From Ga0077555 sp050187415 (lineage in GTDB: Bacteria > Pseudomonadota > Alphaproteobacteria > Rhizobiales > Hyphomicrobiaceae), in contig JBFWXN010000023.1 in assembly GCA_050187415.1 (NCBI GenBank), forward strand, positions 7,799 through 71,798: a stretch of 64,000 bases of DNA. Reading direction: 5' to 3'. The position numbers and the translations under genes are program-made. Under the pieces are notes generated by a model. That model did no database searches and was not told where the DNA came from. It saw only the letters and a list, made by a program, of their open reading frames with translations. Shown in pieces: positions 24,391-33,821 of this stretch; position 1 is the first letter of the stretch, and each line of letters begins with the position of its first letter.

Positions 24391-25905
24391 ATGGCAAAGA
24401 GCAGTCCCACGACCCGATCCGCGGTCCGCGAGAGCCCGTCCGACGACCTCGAGACGTTTCGCGCAGCCCCTCACAACATCGAAGCCGAGCAAGCGCTGCT
24501 CGGAGCGATCCTGGTCAACAACGAGGCGCACGATCGCGTCTCGACGTTCCTGCGAATCGAGCACTTCTTCGACCCACTGCACGCCTCGATTTACGAGACG
24601 GCCGGCAAGTTGATTTCGGCCGGCAAGCAGGCGACCCCGATTACCCTGCGCACATTTTTCGAGACGGCCGAGCCGATCGACCAGAATCTCACCGTGCCGC
24701 AGTATCTCGGGCGCCTGGCCGCCAACGCCACGACCATCATCAACGCGGTCGAGTACGCGCGCACGATCTATGATCTGGCCATTCGCCGGCAATTGATCCT
24801 GATCGGCGAGGACATGGTCAACGTGGCCTACGATTCGCCTATCGACACGCCGCCCGAGGCCCAGATCCAGGAAGCCGAAACGCGCCTTTTCTCGCTTGCG
24901 GAAACCGGCAAGTACGGCCAAGGCTTCCTCTCGTTCGACACCGCGCTGACGCACGCGATCGAGATGGCGAACAACGCCTACCAGCGGCAGGGCGGCCTCT
25001 CCGGCATCTCGACGGGTCTGCGCGACCTCGACGCTCGTATGGGTGGATTGCAGTCGTCGGACCTGATCATTCTGGCGGGTCGCCCCTCGATGGGCAAAAC
25101 CTCGCTTGCGACGAACATTGCCTACAACATCGCCCGGGCCTATCGCGCGGAGGTTCAGCCCGATGGCACATCAAAAACGGTCGACGGCGGTGTCGTCGGC
25201 TTCTTCTCTCTCGAAATGTCTGCCGAGCAACTCGCAACGCGTATCCTGGCCGAGCAGGCCGAAATCTCGTCCTCCAAGATCCGCCGGGGCGACATCACGG
25301 ACGAGGAATTCAAACGCCTCGTCCTGGTCTCTCAGGAGATGGCGCGTTCGCCCCTCTATATCGACCAGACAGGCGGCATTTCGATTGCCCAGCTTGCGGC
25401 GCGGGCGCGCAAACTGAAGCGACAGAAGGGGCTGGACGTCCTCGTCGTCGACTATCTTCAGCTGCTGACCGCCTCGGTGGGCCGCGCCTCGCAGGGCCGC
25501 GTCCAGGAGATCACGGAGATTACCACCGGCCTCAAGGCGCTGGCGAAGGAGCTCGCCGTGCCGGTCATCGCGCTGTCTCAGCTCTCGCGCCAAGTCGAAA
25601 CGCGCGAGGACAAACGCCCGCAGCTTTCCGACCTGCGCGAATCGGGCTCGATCGAACAGGATGCCGATGTCGTCATGTTCGTCTTTCGCGAGGAATACTA
25701 CGTCGAACGCGCCAAGCCGTCGGAGGGCACGGCCGAATTCCAGGCCTGGATGGAGAAGATGCAGATCGTCTCGGGCAAGGCCGAGGTCATTATCGGTAAA
25801 CAGCGCCACGGACCGGTCGGAGCTGTGACTCTGGCCTTCGAGGGTAACTTCACGCGATTTTCGGATCTCGCCGAAGACCAGTACCTGCCGGTCCGGCACG
25901 AATAG
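24391..25905 (+). CDS. dnaB: Replicative DNA helicase DnaB
   Basis: The 504-residue hexameric helicase unwinds DNA at the fork and binds primase DnaG. The N-terminal domain begins PHNIEAEQALLGAILVN. The RecA-like domain has Walker A GRPSMGKTSLA at about residue 230, Walker B LDVLVVDYLQLL, and the arginine-finger region RESGSIEQDADVVMFVFREEYY. The start MAKSSPTTRS (24391) is chosen because the frame upstream, to a TTG at 24319, is unlike the family. A Ser/Arg-rich stretch of about 25 residues precedes the domain. The gene converges on the PilZ gene with a 15-base gap. Confidence 0.96.
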   Translation: MAKSSPTTRSAVRESPSDDLETFRAAPHNIEAEQALLGAILVNNEAHDRVSTFLRIEHFFDPLHASIYETAGKLISAGKQATPITLRTFFETAEPIDQNLTVPQYLGRLAANATTIINAVEYARTIYDLAIRRQLILIGEDMVNVAYDSPIDTPPEAQIQEAETRLFSLAETGKYGQGFLSFDTALTHAIEMANNAYQRQGGLSGISTGLRDLDARMGGLQSSDLIILAGRPSMGKTSLATNIAYNIARAYRAEVQPDGTSKTVDGGVVGFFSLEMSAEQLATRILAEQAEISSSKIRRGDITDEEFKRLVLVSQEMARSPLYIDQTGGISIAQLAARARKLKRQKGLDVLVVDYLQLLTASVGRASQGRVQEITEITTGLKALAKELAVPVIALSQLSRQVETREDKRPQLSDLRESGSIEQDADVVMFVFREEYYVERAKPSEGTAEFQAWMEKMQIVSGKAEVIIGKQRHGPVGAVTLAFEGNFTRFSDLAEDQYLPVRHE

Positions 25906-25920
25906 CGGGCCTCGGCGGAT

Positions 25921-26331
25921 TCACGAGATCAGGCTGCGACGAAGCTCGTGGCCTGGGACAACCATGACCAAGCCTTCCGATCCGAGCAGGATCGGAGGCG
26001 GTACGGCTTCCGCTTCCTCGGGGTCCTCGATAGCGTCGTCCATCAAGCGCGTCTCGATGTCGGCCTGCTCGTCGATGAACTTGACGCCGAACTCGAGCCC
26101 GTTGCGGCGCCGGACCTCGCACACCAGATCGACTCCTTTGGCGTCGACTGTAAGCCTGAAGCGCTCCGGCAGGGCGATCGGGGCATCGAACGCGACCAGA
26201 GCGCCGCCTTCGGAGAAGTTCCGCAGGATGCACGGCTCGGGGCTACGGCCCGCAACGCGCACGAACGCGTGAATGCGGCTTTCACGACGGCCGAACGCAC
26301 GCTGCTCATGCTGTGACAGTCCGCGATGCAT
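25921..26331 (-). CDS. PilZ domain protein
   Basis: The 136-residue protein is a single PilZ domain, the receptor module for cyclic di-GMP. The two ligand motifs are present: RRESR (residues 15-19, RxxxR) and NFSEGG (38-43, N/DxSxxG). The remainder fits the six-stranded barrel (FRLTVDAKGVDLVCEVRRRNGLEFGVKF), followed by an acidic helix. The output partner cannot be told from the neighbours, which are dnaB and alr. It may regulate motility, secretion or exopolysaccharide, as single PilZ proteins do elsewhere. Confidence 0.88.
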   Translation of the reverse strand: MHRGLSQHEQRAFGRRESRIHAFVRVAGRSPEPCILRNFSEGGALVAFDAPIALPERFRLTVDAKGVDLVCEVRRRNGLEFGVKFIDEQADIETRLMDDAIEDPEEAEAVPPPILLGSEGLVMVVPGHELRRSLIS

Positions 26332-26506
26332 GGGGGGTCCTCGGATGAAGCCGATCTTCGGCGAGGATTTCCGAAACGTACGAAGAAACTCTTAATCATG
26401 TTGCATCTGCGCCTTCGTCGAAAGGCCGTAGCGTTGTATTCGCGCACACCTCATAGGTCGCCGGGCTTCGGGCTGCTATCGTTGCTTCAAAAAGGAGGCT
26501 GGGGCC

Positions 26507-27646
26507 GTGATTCGCGATGCTTGCGCCATTCCGCCGGACGCCAGAGCCGTCTTGACGATTGATCTTGCTGCACTTCGTGCCAACTGGGGCGCACTCAACA
26601 AGGCGTCAGGGCAAGCCGAGTGCGCGGGCGTCATCAAGGCCGACGCCTATGGTCTGGGCATCGATGAGATTGCCCGCGCGCTTGCCGCCGAGGGCTGCAC
26701 GACGTTTTTCGTGGCGACTTTGACCGAGGCCCGCATCGTCCGGATGGTACATCCGGCCGCCAGAATATTCGTGCTCGATGGCCTGCTGCCGGGTTCAGCG
26801 GCCCATTATACAGGCTTTGATCTGTGCCCTTGCCTGTCCAGCCTCGACGAGGTTCGCGAATGGGCCGCGTGGTGCGACGCGAACGGTCGACGGCTCAGGG
26901 CTGCCTTGCATGTCGACACGGGCATGCACCGGCTCGGTCTGCCGGCCGACGAGGTTGCACAGCTCGCGGGCACCGAGCGAGAGCTGTTCGACAGGTTCGA
27001 GTTGACTTTGGTGATGAGCCATCTCGCCTGCGCCGATGTGCCGGATCATCCGATGAACCGCCGGCAACTGGCCTTGTTCGAAAACCTCAGGGCCAAGCTG
27101 CCACAGGCACCGGCCAGCCTTGCCAACTCGGGCGGCGTGTTTCTCGGCCCCGAATATCATTTCGACCTCGTCCGGCCGGGCATCGCGCTCTACGGCGGCC
27201 GTGCGTTCGAAGGACACGCCAATCCCATGCGCTGGGTGGTTCGATTGCAAGCGCGCATCCTGCAGATCCGCGAAGTGTCCGCCGGCGATCCGATCGGATA
27301 TGGCGCCACCTTCGAGGCGTCGCGCGATTCGCGCGTGGCCACGCTCGCCTGCGGCTATGCCGACGGCTTCCTGCGCGCGCTGTCCAGCCCCACCGGTCGC
27401 CCCGGTCCGGTCGGCTATATCGCCGAAAAGCCCGTTCCGGTGGTTGGACGCGTCTCGATGGACCTCATCACCGTCGATGTGACGGACGTGCCCGAAAAAG
27501 CCGCTCGCCGCGGCGCCTGGGTCGAAATACTCGGCGCCCGGACGACGATCGACGACTTGACCGACCGCGCAGGCACGATCGGCTACGAGTTGTTGACACG
27601 CCTCGGGCGTCGCGTGCACCGGATCTACGCCGACGGGGGCGCCTGA
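26507..27646 (+). CDS. alr: Alanine racemase
   Basis: The 379-residue PLP enzyme makes D-alanine for peptidoglycan. The PLP lysine is Lys44 in GVIKADAYGLG, and the second catalytic residue is the Tyr near 265 in PIGYGATFEA. HVDTGMHRLGL and GRVSMDLITVDVTDVP are further family motifs. The GTG start follows an AGGAGG ribosome-binding site at the usual distance. Its TGA overlaps the radA start (TGATG), so both are translated from one message. dnaB-alr-radA is a conserved order in alphaproteobacteria. Confidence 0.95.
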   Translation: MIRDACAIPPDARAVLTIDLAALRANWGALNKASGQAECAGVIKADAYGLGIDEIARALAAEGCTTFFVATLTEARIVRMVHPAARIFVLDGLLPGSAAHYTGFDLCPCLSSLDEVREWAAWCDANGRRLRAALHVDTGMHRLGLPADEVAQLAGTERELFDRFELTLVMSHLACADVPDHPMNRRQLALFENLRAKLPQAPASLANSGGVFLGPEYHFDLVRPGIALYGGRAFEGHANPMRWVVRLQARILQIREVSAGDPIGYGATFEASRDSRVATLACGYADGFLRALSSPTGRPGPVGYIAEKPVPVVGRVSMDLITVDVTDVPEKAARRGAWVEILGARTTIDDLTDRAGTIGYELLTRLGRRVHRIYADGGA

Positions 27647-29022
27647 TGGCCAAGGCCGCGCGCGCCTCGTTCGTGTGCCAGAATTGCGGCGGCAGCTCGC
27701 AGCGCTGGGTTGGCAAGTGTCCAACATGCGGCGAGTGGAACACCCTGGTCGAGGAGACCGACGCCCTGCCCCCACCGGGCTCGGGCATCACGCGCCAATC
27801 GCGCGGGCGGGCTGTCGGGCTCGAGACGCTCGCCCACCGCGGCGAGGCACCGCCGCGGATGGAGACGGGCATCGTCGAGCTCGACCGGGTTGCCGGCGGG
27901 GGCATCGTACCGGGCTCTGCGATGCTGATCGGTGGCGAACCGGGAATCGGCAAGTCGACGCTGCTTCTCCAGCTTTGCGCTTCGCTCGCGACACGGGGCC
28001 GGACGACACTTTATTTCTCGGGCGAGGAGGCGACCGCACAGGTGCGGCTGCGTGCCGAGCGGCTCGGACTTTCCGCGGCGCCCGTGCTGCTCGCAAGCGA
28101 GACCAATCTCTCCAACATACTCGCGACTTTGGCTGAAACGCGCCATGCCGATCTGATCGTGATCGACTCGATCCAGACCCTCTGGGCCGACGCGCTCGAC
28201 GCTGCCCCCGGCACGGTGAGCCAGGTGCGCGCCGCCACGGGATCGCTCATCCGTCACGCCAAGCAGTCCGGTTCGGCACTCCTTCTCGTTGGCCACGTGA
28301 CCAAGGAAGGACAACTCGCAGGTCCCAAGGTCATCGAGCACATGGTCGACACCGTGCTCTCTTTCGAAGGTGACCGGGGACACCCGTTCCGCATTCTGCG
28401 CGCGGTCAAGAACCGCTTCGGAGCGACGGATGAAATCGGCGTCTTCGAAATGGTGCAGCAGGGCTTGAGGGAGGTCGCCAATCCATCCGAGCTGTTCCTC
28501 GGAGATCGCGATACCAAGGCGCCCGGAGCCGCCGTTTTTGCAGGTGTCGAGGGGACACGACCACTTCTCGTCGAGATCCAGGCGCTGGTGGCGCCGTCCG
28601 CGCTCGGCACGCCGCGACGCGCCGTGGTGGGCTGGGACTCGAACCGCCTGTCGATGGTGCTTGCGGTGCTCGATGCGCGTTGCGGCGTCGGCCTCGGCCA
28701 GCACGACGTCTATCTCAATGTCGCAGGCGGATTGAAGATCACCGAGCCGGCTGCGGATCTGGCCGCGGCGGCGGCTCTTTTGTCGTCGTTATCGGGTACC
28801 GCGCTGCCGCCGGATCAGGTGTACTTCGGCGAGATCAGTCTTTCCGGCGCCGTCAGGGCCTCGGGGCATATGTCCTCACGATTACGGGAGGCGCAGAAGC
28901 TCGGCTTCAAGCGTGCGACCATCCCCGCAGCGGGTGATCTCGAATTGAGTGGACAACGTATCAAGCTCGATCGGCTCGGGCACCTCAAGGAGCTTGCCGA
29001 GTCGATCCGAGCGTGTCAGTGA
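27646..29022 (+). CDS. radA: DNA repair protein RadA
   Basis: The 458-residue RecA-like ATPase processes recombination intermediates by branch migration. It has a four-cysteine zinc finger (CQNCGGSSQRWVGKCPTCGEW, residues about 10-29 by its two CxxC pairs), Walker A GGEPGIGKSTLLLQL (about 95), the RadA motif KNRFG with a following DEIGVFEM, and a Lon-protease-like C-terminal domain. The start ATG overlaps the alr stop. The frame stays open far upstream inside alr, but the zinc finger fixes the true N-terminus. Length agrees with E. coli RadA (460). Confidence 0.96.
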   Translation: MAKAARASFVCQNCGGSSQRWVGKCPTCGEWNTLVEETDALPPPGSGITRQSRGRAVGLETLAHRGEAPPRMETGIVELDRVAGGGIVPGSAMLIGGEPGIGKSTLLLQLCASLATRGRTTLYFSGEEATAQVRLRAERLGLSAAPVLLASETNLSNILATLAETRHADLIVIDSIQTLWADALDAAPGTVSQVRAATGSLIRHAKQSGSALLLVGHVTKEGQLAGPKVIEHMVDTVLSFEGDRGHPFRILRAVKNRFGATDEIGVFEMVQQGLREVANPSELFLGDRDTKAPGAAVFAGVEGTRPLLVEIQALVAPSALGTPRRAVVGWDSNRLSMVLAVLDARCGVGLGQHDVYLNVAGGLKITEPAADLAAAAALLSSLSGTALPPDQVYFGEISLSGAVRASGHMSSRLREAQKLGFKRATIPAAGDLELSGQRIKLDRLGHLKELAESIRACQ

Positions 29023-29129
29023 GACGGTACTGGTGGCGGAGCCCCCGCCGAGTGCCCCTGCGGCGCGCCAGGATCGGAACAAGCCCGGCGGCACGTTGCG
29101 GCGGGTGCCGAACCAAGGAATGACGCCCC

Positions 29130-29786
29130 ATGCTCGGGCCCCTCACGTATCTCGATGCTGCACTGGTCGTGATCGCCATACTGTCCGGACTTCTGGCGAT
29201 GTACCGGGGGTTCACGCGAGAGGTCTTGTCGATCCTGTCATGGGTCGCGGCACTCGGCGCCCTTCTCTATTTCGTGCTTTATCACAAGCCCGCCGCAGAG
29301 GAACTCTCGAAACAGTTCAGCGTGCCGGTGCCCGTGGCGCAAATCGTGATGGGCGCCATCATCTTCCTCGTCGTGCTGATCATTGTGCACCTGCTGACCG
29401 CGCGCATCTCCGATTCCATCCAGGACAGCGGCGTCGGCATGATCGACCGGGTGCTGGGTTTCGCGTTCGGCGCCGTGCGCGGCTTTGTCCTGATCGTTAT
29501 TCCCTATATGTTTTACGATGCCTTTTTTCCCGATCCGAGCACCCAGTTCGAATGGGTGCGCAACGCCCGGTCGCTGCCCTACATCAAAAGCGCCGGCAAT
29601 ACTTTCCGCACGATCCTGGTCAAAGTCGTACCCTCGACCCTGACGGAGCCGAAGGCCGAGCAACAGGGCATGCTGGCGCCGATCGAGATCGCGCCGGTTA
29701 AGCGTTTGAAGGTCACTATTGCCACAGGCCATGGTCAAGGTCGCAAAATAGTCATATATGCCGGGAAGGCGCGGCAAACGGGCTGA
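29130..29786 (+). CDS. cvpA: CvpA family membrane protein
   Basis: The 218-residue protein has four membrane helices (about residues 5-22, 28-48, 65-85 and 105-125) and the CvpA signature YLDAALVVIAILSGLLAMYRGFTREVLSILSWV. E. coli CvpA is needed for colicin V export and for envelope stress resistance; the molecular role is unknown. The C-terminal third is hydrophilic. It precedes purF by 58 bases, the conserved cvpA-purF pairing. Confidence 0.92.
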   Translation: MLGPLTYLDAALVVIAILSGLLAMYRGFTREVLSILSWVAALGALLYFVLYHKPAAEELSKQFSVPVPVAQIVMGAIIFLVVLIIVHLLTARISDSIQDSGVGMIDRVLGFAFGAVRGFVLIVIPYMFYDAFFPDPSTQFEWVRNARSLPYIKSAGNTFRTILVKVVPSTLTEPKAEQQGMLAPIEIAPVKRLKVTIATGHGQGRKIVIYAGKARQTG

Positions 29787-29844
29787 GCCCTGCTCGTCGT
29801 CGCGGTTGCAGAGGGCCCAGGGTCGACGGACGGCGGAGCAGTCG

Positions 29845-31362
29845 ATGACGGATGTCAGCAGGAAGAGCCCCGGCGCCGATTGGCGCATCCCCACAACCGA
29901 GGCGCCTGCCGATCACGAGCGGCCACGCTACCCCGACGACCGGTTGCGAGAGGAGTGCGGCGTTTTTGCCGTTTTCGGCCACGATAATGCCGCCGCGATT
30001 ACCGCCCTCGGGTTGCACGCCCTTCAACATCGCGGCCAGGAGGGCTGCGGCATCGTCACCTATGACAACGGACGCTTCAACCAGGAGCGTCGCCTCGGCC
30101 GCGTCGGCGACAACTTCTCCAACAAAGATGTGATGGCTCGCCTGACCGGACGCATGGCGCTCGGCCACAACCGCTACTCGACAACGGGCGACGTCGTGCT
30201 GCGCAATGTGCAGCCATTGTTTGCCGATCTCGATCAAGGCGGCTTCGCCGTCGCCCACAACGGCAACCTGACCAATGCCCTGACGGTGCGCGAGGAACTG
30301 ATTTCATCCGGCGCCATTTGCCAGTCGACGTCCGATACCGAAGTTATCCTGCATCTCATCTCGCGCTCGAAGAAGCGGCGTATCGTCGACCGGTTCATCG
30401 ATGCGCTGCTCCAGATCGAGGGAGCTTATGCGCTCGCCTGTCTGACGAACGACATGATGATCGGGACCCGCGACCCGGTCGGCATTCGCCCGCTTGTGCT
30501 CGGGCGCCTTGGAGATGCCTACGTGCTCGCCTCAGAGACCTGCGCCCTCGACATCGTCGGCGCGCAGTTCGTGCGCGAGATCGAGAACGGCGAGGTGGTC
30601 GTCATCACCAGCGAGGGCGTCGAAAGCCATCGCCCGTTCCCCCGGCGACCGTCGCGTCCCTGCGTTTTCGAATACGTCTACTTCGCACGTCCCGACAGCG
30701 TCATTGGCGGACGCAGCGTCTACGAAATGCGCAAGCAGATGGGCGCGGTGCTTGCCGAAGAGTCAGCCGTCGTGGCCGACGTGGTCGTGCCCGTGCCCGA
30801 CTCGGGTGTGCCGGCGTCGATCGGCTATGCTCAGGCCGCGGGCATCCCCTTCGAGCTGGGGATCGTGCGCAATCACTATGTCGGCCGTACGTTCATCGAG
30901 CCCGAGCAAGGTATCCGGGCGCTGGGCGTGAAGCTGAAGCACTCGGCCAATCCCGGCGTGATCCGTGGCAGCCGCGTTGTGCTGATCGACGACAGCATCG
31001 TGCGTGGCACGACCTCGAAGAAAATCGTCGCCATGCTGAAAGAGGCCGGTGCCAAAGAGGTGCACATGCGCATCTCGAGCCCTCCGATCCGCTTTCCCGA
31101 TTTCTATGGCATCGACACGCCGCGAACGACCGAGTTGCTCGCAGCCAACAACACAATCGAGGAGATGCGTGCCTACCTCGAAGCCGACAGCCTCGCCTTC
31201 CTCTCGGTAGACGGCCTTTACCGGGCCATGGGTCACAGGCGTCGCGACGCACAGCATCCCCAGTTCACCGATCACTGCTTCACCGGCGACTATCCGACCT
31301 TGCTGACAGATCAGCACGGCACCAACCATCGGCAGCTGTCGCTGCTGGCCGAGGCGAGCTGA
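29845..31362 (+). CDS. purF: Amidophosphoribosyltransferase
   Basis: PurF makes 5-phosphoribosylamine from PRPP and glutamine, the first committed step of purine synthesis. The protein has 505 residues from ATG 29845, which has a GGAG upstream; an in-frame start at 29758 inside cvpA is less likely. Cys38 in REECGVFAVFG is the Ntn-type nucleophile that becomes N-terminal after removal of a propeptide, as in Bacillus PurF. The PRPP loop VVLIDDSIVRGTTSKKIV is intact. It is the last gene of the conserved housekeeping stretch and converges on the next gene. Confidence 0.96.
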   Translation: MTDVSRKSPGADWRIPTTEAPADHERPRYPDDRLREECGVFAVFGHDNAAAITALGLHALQHRGQEGCGIVTYDNGRFNQERRLGRVGDNFSNKDVMARLTGRMALGHNRYSTTGDVVLRNVQPLFADLDQGGFAVAHNGNLTNALTVREELISSGAICQSTSDTEVILHLISRSKKRRIVDRFIDALLQIEGAYALACLTNDMMIGTRDPVGIRPLVLGRLGDAYVLASETCALDIVGAQFVREIENGEVVVITSEGVESHRPFPRRPSRPCVFEYVYFARPDSVIGGRSVYEMRKQMGAVLAEESAVVADVVVPVPDSGVPASIGYAQAAGIPFELGIVRNHYVGRTFIEPEQGIRALGVKLKHSANPGVIRGSRVVLIDDSIVRGTTSKKIVAMLKEAGAKEVHMRISSPPIRFPDFYGIDTPRTTELLAANNTIEEMRAYLEADSLAFLSVDGLYRAMGHRRRDAQHPQFTDHCFTGDYPTLLTDQHGTNHRQLSLLAEAS

Positions 31363-31391
31363 TCGCGCTCGTCCGACAGCCAATGATGATC

Positions 31392-31410
31392 GAGAGGCCG
31401 ACCGCCTCTC
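31392..31410. terminator. Hairpin at purF / MR-family convergent junction
   Basis: The inverted repeat GAGAGGC / GCCTCTC has a 5-base loop. It lies 29 bases after the purF stop and overlaps the stop of the opposite gene. There is no T-run on either strand, so a bidirectional terminator is only a possibility. Confidence 0.3.
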
Positions 31411-32554
31411 AGTCTACTCGCGCCGAGAACCTCAGCACCGCCTCGCGATCGACCTCGATGCCGAGGCCCGGCGCGTCCGGAATGCCAACCCGGCCGGAGA
31501 CGTGCTCCAGGGCTGATTTCAAGACCGCCTGACGGAACGGGTGTTCGGACCGATCGAATTCGAGCATCGGCTCCAATGGGGTGTGACGCGGCGGCGTGTG
31601 CGGCAGCACCGCCAGCAGTTGCAGCGCCGCTGCAAGGCCAATGCCCGTCCCCCATACATGCGGCACATAACGGACGCCGAACGCGGTGGCCATGTCGGCG
31701 ATCTTCTTGCACTCCGTCAGCCCGCCGGCCGCGCAGGTATCCGGCTGGATGATGTCGATGGCGCGTCTGGTCAGCACTTCGCGAAAGCCCCATCGCGTGA
31801 ACTCGCACTCGCCGCCGGCCACAGGGATCGGCTGGCCGCGGCGGACCTCGATGTACGAGTCGAGATCATCGGGCACGACGGGTTCCTCGAACCAGCCGAT
31901 ATCGAGGCCGGCGACACGGCGCCCGAGGTCGATGGCCTCGATGGCGTCGAAGCCATGATTGGCGTCGAGCATCAATCCGACATCAGGGCCGATGGTCTCG
32001 CGAACCGCAGCAATCAGACGCGCGTCCTCGGCCACGCCAAATCCGATCTTGAGCTTGACCGCCCCGAAACCCTCGCGCACGTAGCCTCGGACCTCATCCG
32101 TGATGTAGCCGACCGGGTCGCCCGTGCCGCGCCGGTATGTGCCGGTTGCGTAGGCGGCGACGTCACGCCGAAGCGGTCCGCCCATGAGCCGGTGCACCGG
32201 CTCACCCAAAAGCCGGCCCTTCAAATCCCACAACGCGATATCGACGCCGGAGAGCGCCGTGATCACCAGCCCTTTCTGGCCCTGATCGCGAAACTGGTTG
32301 TAGATCGTCTGCCAGTGCAGGTCGGTGGCCATGGCGTCGCCTCCGATCAGCAGCTCGCGAAACGCTTTGACGACGGCCGCATTGAGGCCCGGAGGCCCGA
32401 AGCACTCGCCCCAACCCGCCGTTCCGTCCTCGGCGATGATCTCGACGAGACAGGCACCACGCGACGATGTGCGGTTGAACGACCAGGCGAAGGGCTCCTT
32501 CAAGGCCGCCTTCAGCACGTGCACTTTCACATCAGCGATTCGCGCGGAGCGCAT
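31409..32554 (-). CDS. Mandelate racemase/muconate lactonizing enzyme family protein (sugar-acid dehydratase or racemase type)
   Basis: The 381-residue enolase-superfamily protein fits the mandelate racemase subgroup. The residues fall in the expected order: KLK at 167-169 with the base Lys169, metal ligands Asp197 (LDANHG), Glu223 (WFEEP) and Glu249 (GGE), and the Asp272/His299 dyad (QPDTCAAGG and VPHVWG). The reaction starts with proton abstraction next to a carboxylate. The substrate cannot be read from sequence; acid-sugar dehydration is the commonest role in this subgroup. A divergent MarR gene 85 bases away is the likely regulator. Confidence 0.88.
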   Translation of the reverse strand: MRSARIADVKVHVLKAALKEPFAWSFNRTSSRGACLVEIIAEDGTAGWGECFGPPGLNAAVVKAFRELLIGGDAMATDLHWQTIYNQFRDQGQKGLVITALSGVDIALWDLKGRLLGEPVHRLMGGPLRRDVAAYATGTYRRGTGDPVGYITDEVRGYVREGFGAVKLKIGFGVAEDARLIAAVRETIGPDVGLMLDANHGFDAIEAIDLGRRVAGLDIGWFEEPVVPDDLDSYIEVRRGQPIPVAGGECEFTRWGFREVLTRRAIDIIQPDTCAAGGLTECKKIADMATAFGVRYVPHVWGTGIGLAAALQLLAVLPHTPPRHTPLEPMLEFDRSEHPFRQAVLKSALEHVSGRVGIPDAPGLGIEVDREAVLRFSARVD

Positions 32555-32592
32555 TTCCGTTCCTTACTTCGTTGCCGCCCCCCCTCGAATCA

Positions 32593-32613
32593 GGCAAGAG
32601 GCGCTGTATTGCC
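32593..32613. promoter_or_regulatory. Candidate operator between MR-family gene and MarR gene
   Basis: The inverted repeat GGCAA-N11-TTGCC is centred in the 85-base gap between the divergent starts. MarR regulators commonly bind such symmetric sites in divergent gaps. Assignment is by position and symmetry only. Confidence 0.35.
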
Positions 32614-32639
32614 ATTAGGGGACGCGGGGGGAGGCACCC

Positions 32640-33119
32640 ATGAACATCATGACACCGCCGGCGCGGACTGCCCAGCCCGACCTCGGCTCGATCGCCAGCG
32701 CCACATCGGAGACGTGCATCGCAACGCGGGTACGCCAGCTCAGCCGAATCGTGACGCGCGTCTACGACGATGCGCTGAGGCCGCACAAGATTACGGCCAG
32801 CCAGTTCACGCTACTGACACAGCTTGCGAACACCGACGGCATCACAGCCGCCGAGATCGGTATCGATCTCGACATCGAGAAGTCGACCCTATCGCGAAAT
32901 CTGAAGCGCTTGCTCGCGCTCGGCCACATCGAGATGGACCCGCCCGCGGGACGTCGCGGACGTGGCCTTCATCTGACGCCGCGGGGCAAGGCGGTCATTC
33001 GGGAAGCTTACCCGCTTTGGCAGGAAGCGCAGCGCCGTTCGACCGAAGTCATGGGCGCGCAGGCGCGCTCGATCCTCGACAGTCTTCTCGGGCAAGCGGA
33101 AAAGCTCTCTGCGCCCTGA
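32640..33119 (+). CDS. MarR family transcriptional regulator
   Basis: The 159-residue winged-helix regulator shows the MarR core: a dimerisation helix (TCIATRVRQLSRIVTRVYDDAL), PHKITASQFTLLTQLANTDGITAAEIGIDLDIEKSTLSRNLKRLLALGHIEM as the recognition part, and the wing with the Asp/Arg-type motif (DPPAGRRGRGLHLTPRGKAV). The ribosome-binding site GGGGGGAGG is very strong. It faces the MR-family gene and probably controls it and itself. The effector is unknown and could be an aromatic or organic acid. Confidence 0.9.
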   Translation: MNIMTPPARTAQPDLGSIASATSETCIATRVRQLSRIVTRVYDDALRPHKITASQFTLLTQLANTDGITAAEIGIDLDIEKSTLSRNLKRLLALGHIEMDPPAGRRGRGLHLTPRGKAVIREAYPLWQEAQRRSTEVMGAQARSILDSLLGQAEKLSAP

Positions 33120-33198
33120 TTGCATCCCGGTTGTCACAGGCGAACACCCGCATTAGCGTTGTCCGAGCAGCGAGTTGCCGGACAACGAGAGACGTCGG

Positions 33199-33702
33199 AT
33201 GTTTCCCGAGAACATGAAACTGCAGGCCGTCGCATTCCTGGGTGCCATGCGCGGCAAAGCGTTGCGCATCGCAACGGCAGAAAGTTGTACCGGCGGGCTT
33301 ATCGCAGCGCTCCTTACGGAAATCCCCGGGTCGTCGGACGTCGTGGATCGCGGCTTTGTCACCTATTCAAACGAAGCCAAGATGCAGATGATCGGTGTGA
33401 ATCAGGGGCTTCTGAATGAATTCGGCGCCGTCAGCCGCGAGGTGGCACTCGCGATGGCAGAGGGCGCGCTCGCACATTCGCCGGCGGATGTTTCCATCGC
33501 TGTCACCGGTGTAGCAGGCCCGGGTGGCGGGACAGCTTCCAAGCCGGTCGGCCTCGTGCACATCGCAGCTGCACGCAGGGGCGCCGCCACGCTGCACCAG
33601 GAATGCCGCTTCGGCTCACTGGCACGCTCCGAAATTCGGGAAAAGACCGTGATCCAGTCGCTCCAGCTGGCAACGCGCGCAATAGGGCTTCAACCGCAGT
33701 AA
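33199..33702 (+). CDS. CinA C-terminal domain (PncC-type) amidohydrolase
   Basis: The 167-residue protein matches the C-terminal half of CinA, which deamidates nicotinamide mononucleotide to nicotinic acid mononucleotide in pyridine nucleotide salvage (PncC). The key motif AESCTGGLIAALLTEIPGSS has the catalytic Ser at residue 29. YSNEAKMQMIGV, VAITGVAGPGGGT-like IAVTGVAGPGGGTASKPVG and the C-terminal helix are intact. The stand-alone form lacks the N-terminal MoCF domain of full CinA. ATG 33199 is preferred over TTG 33175. Confidence 0.88.
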   Translation: MFPENMKLQAVAFLGAMRGKALRIATAESCTGGLIAALLTEIPGSSDVVDRGFVTYSNEAKMQMIGVNQGLLNEFGAVSREVALAMAEGALAHSPADVSIAVTGVAGPGGGTASKPVGLVHIAAARRGAATLHQECRFGSLARSEIREKTVIQSLQLATRAIGLQPQ

Positions 33703-33821
33703 TCCGTTCTACGCGCTGCAGCTGGCTGCAGCCGCGGGAGAGGCCGCTTTGGCTCGATGACCGGTTGCGACTTGGGCGCTGAGCCGATAGCGTCCCGCGT
33801 CCTCGAACGGGAGCCTCACTC

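Noticed and set aside
31541..33217. Plus-strand open frame of 558 codons opposite the MR-family gene, running into marR
   Set aside because: It overlaps marR in another frame and is antisense to conserved catalytic motifs of the MR-family protein.
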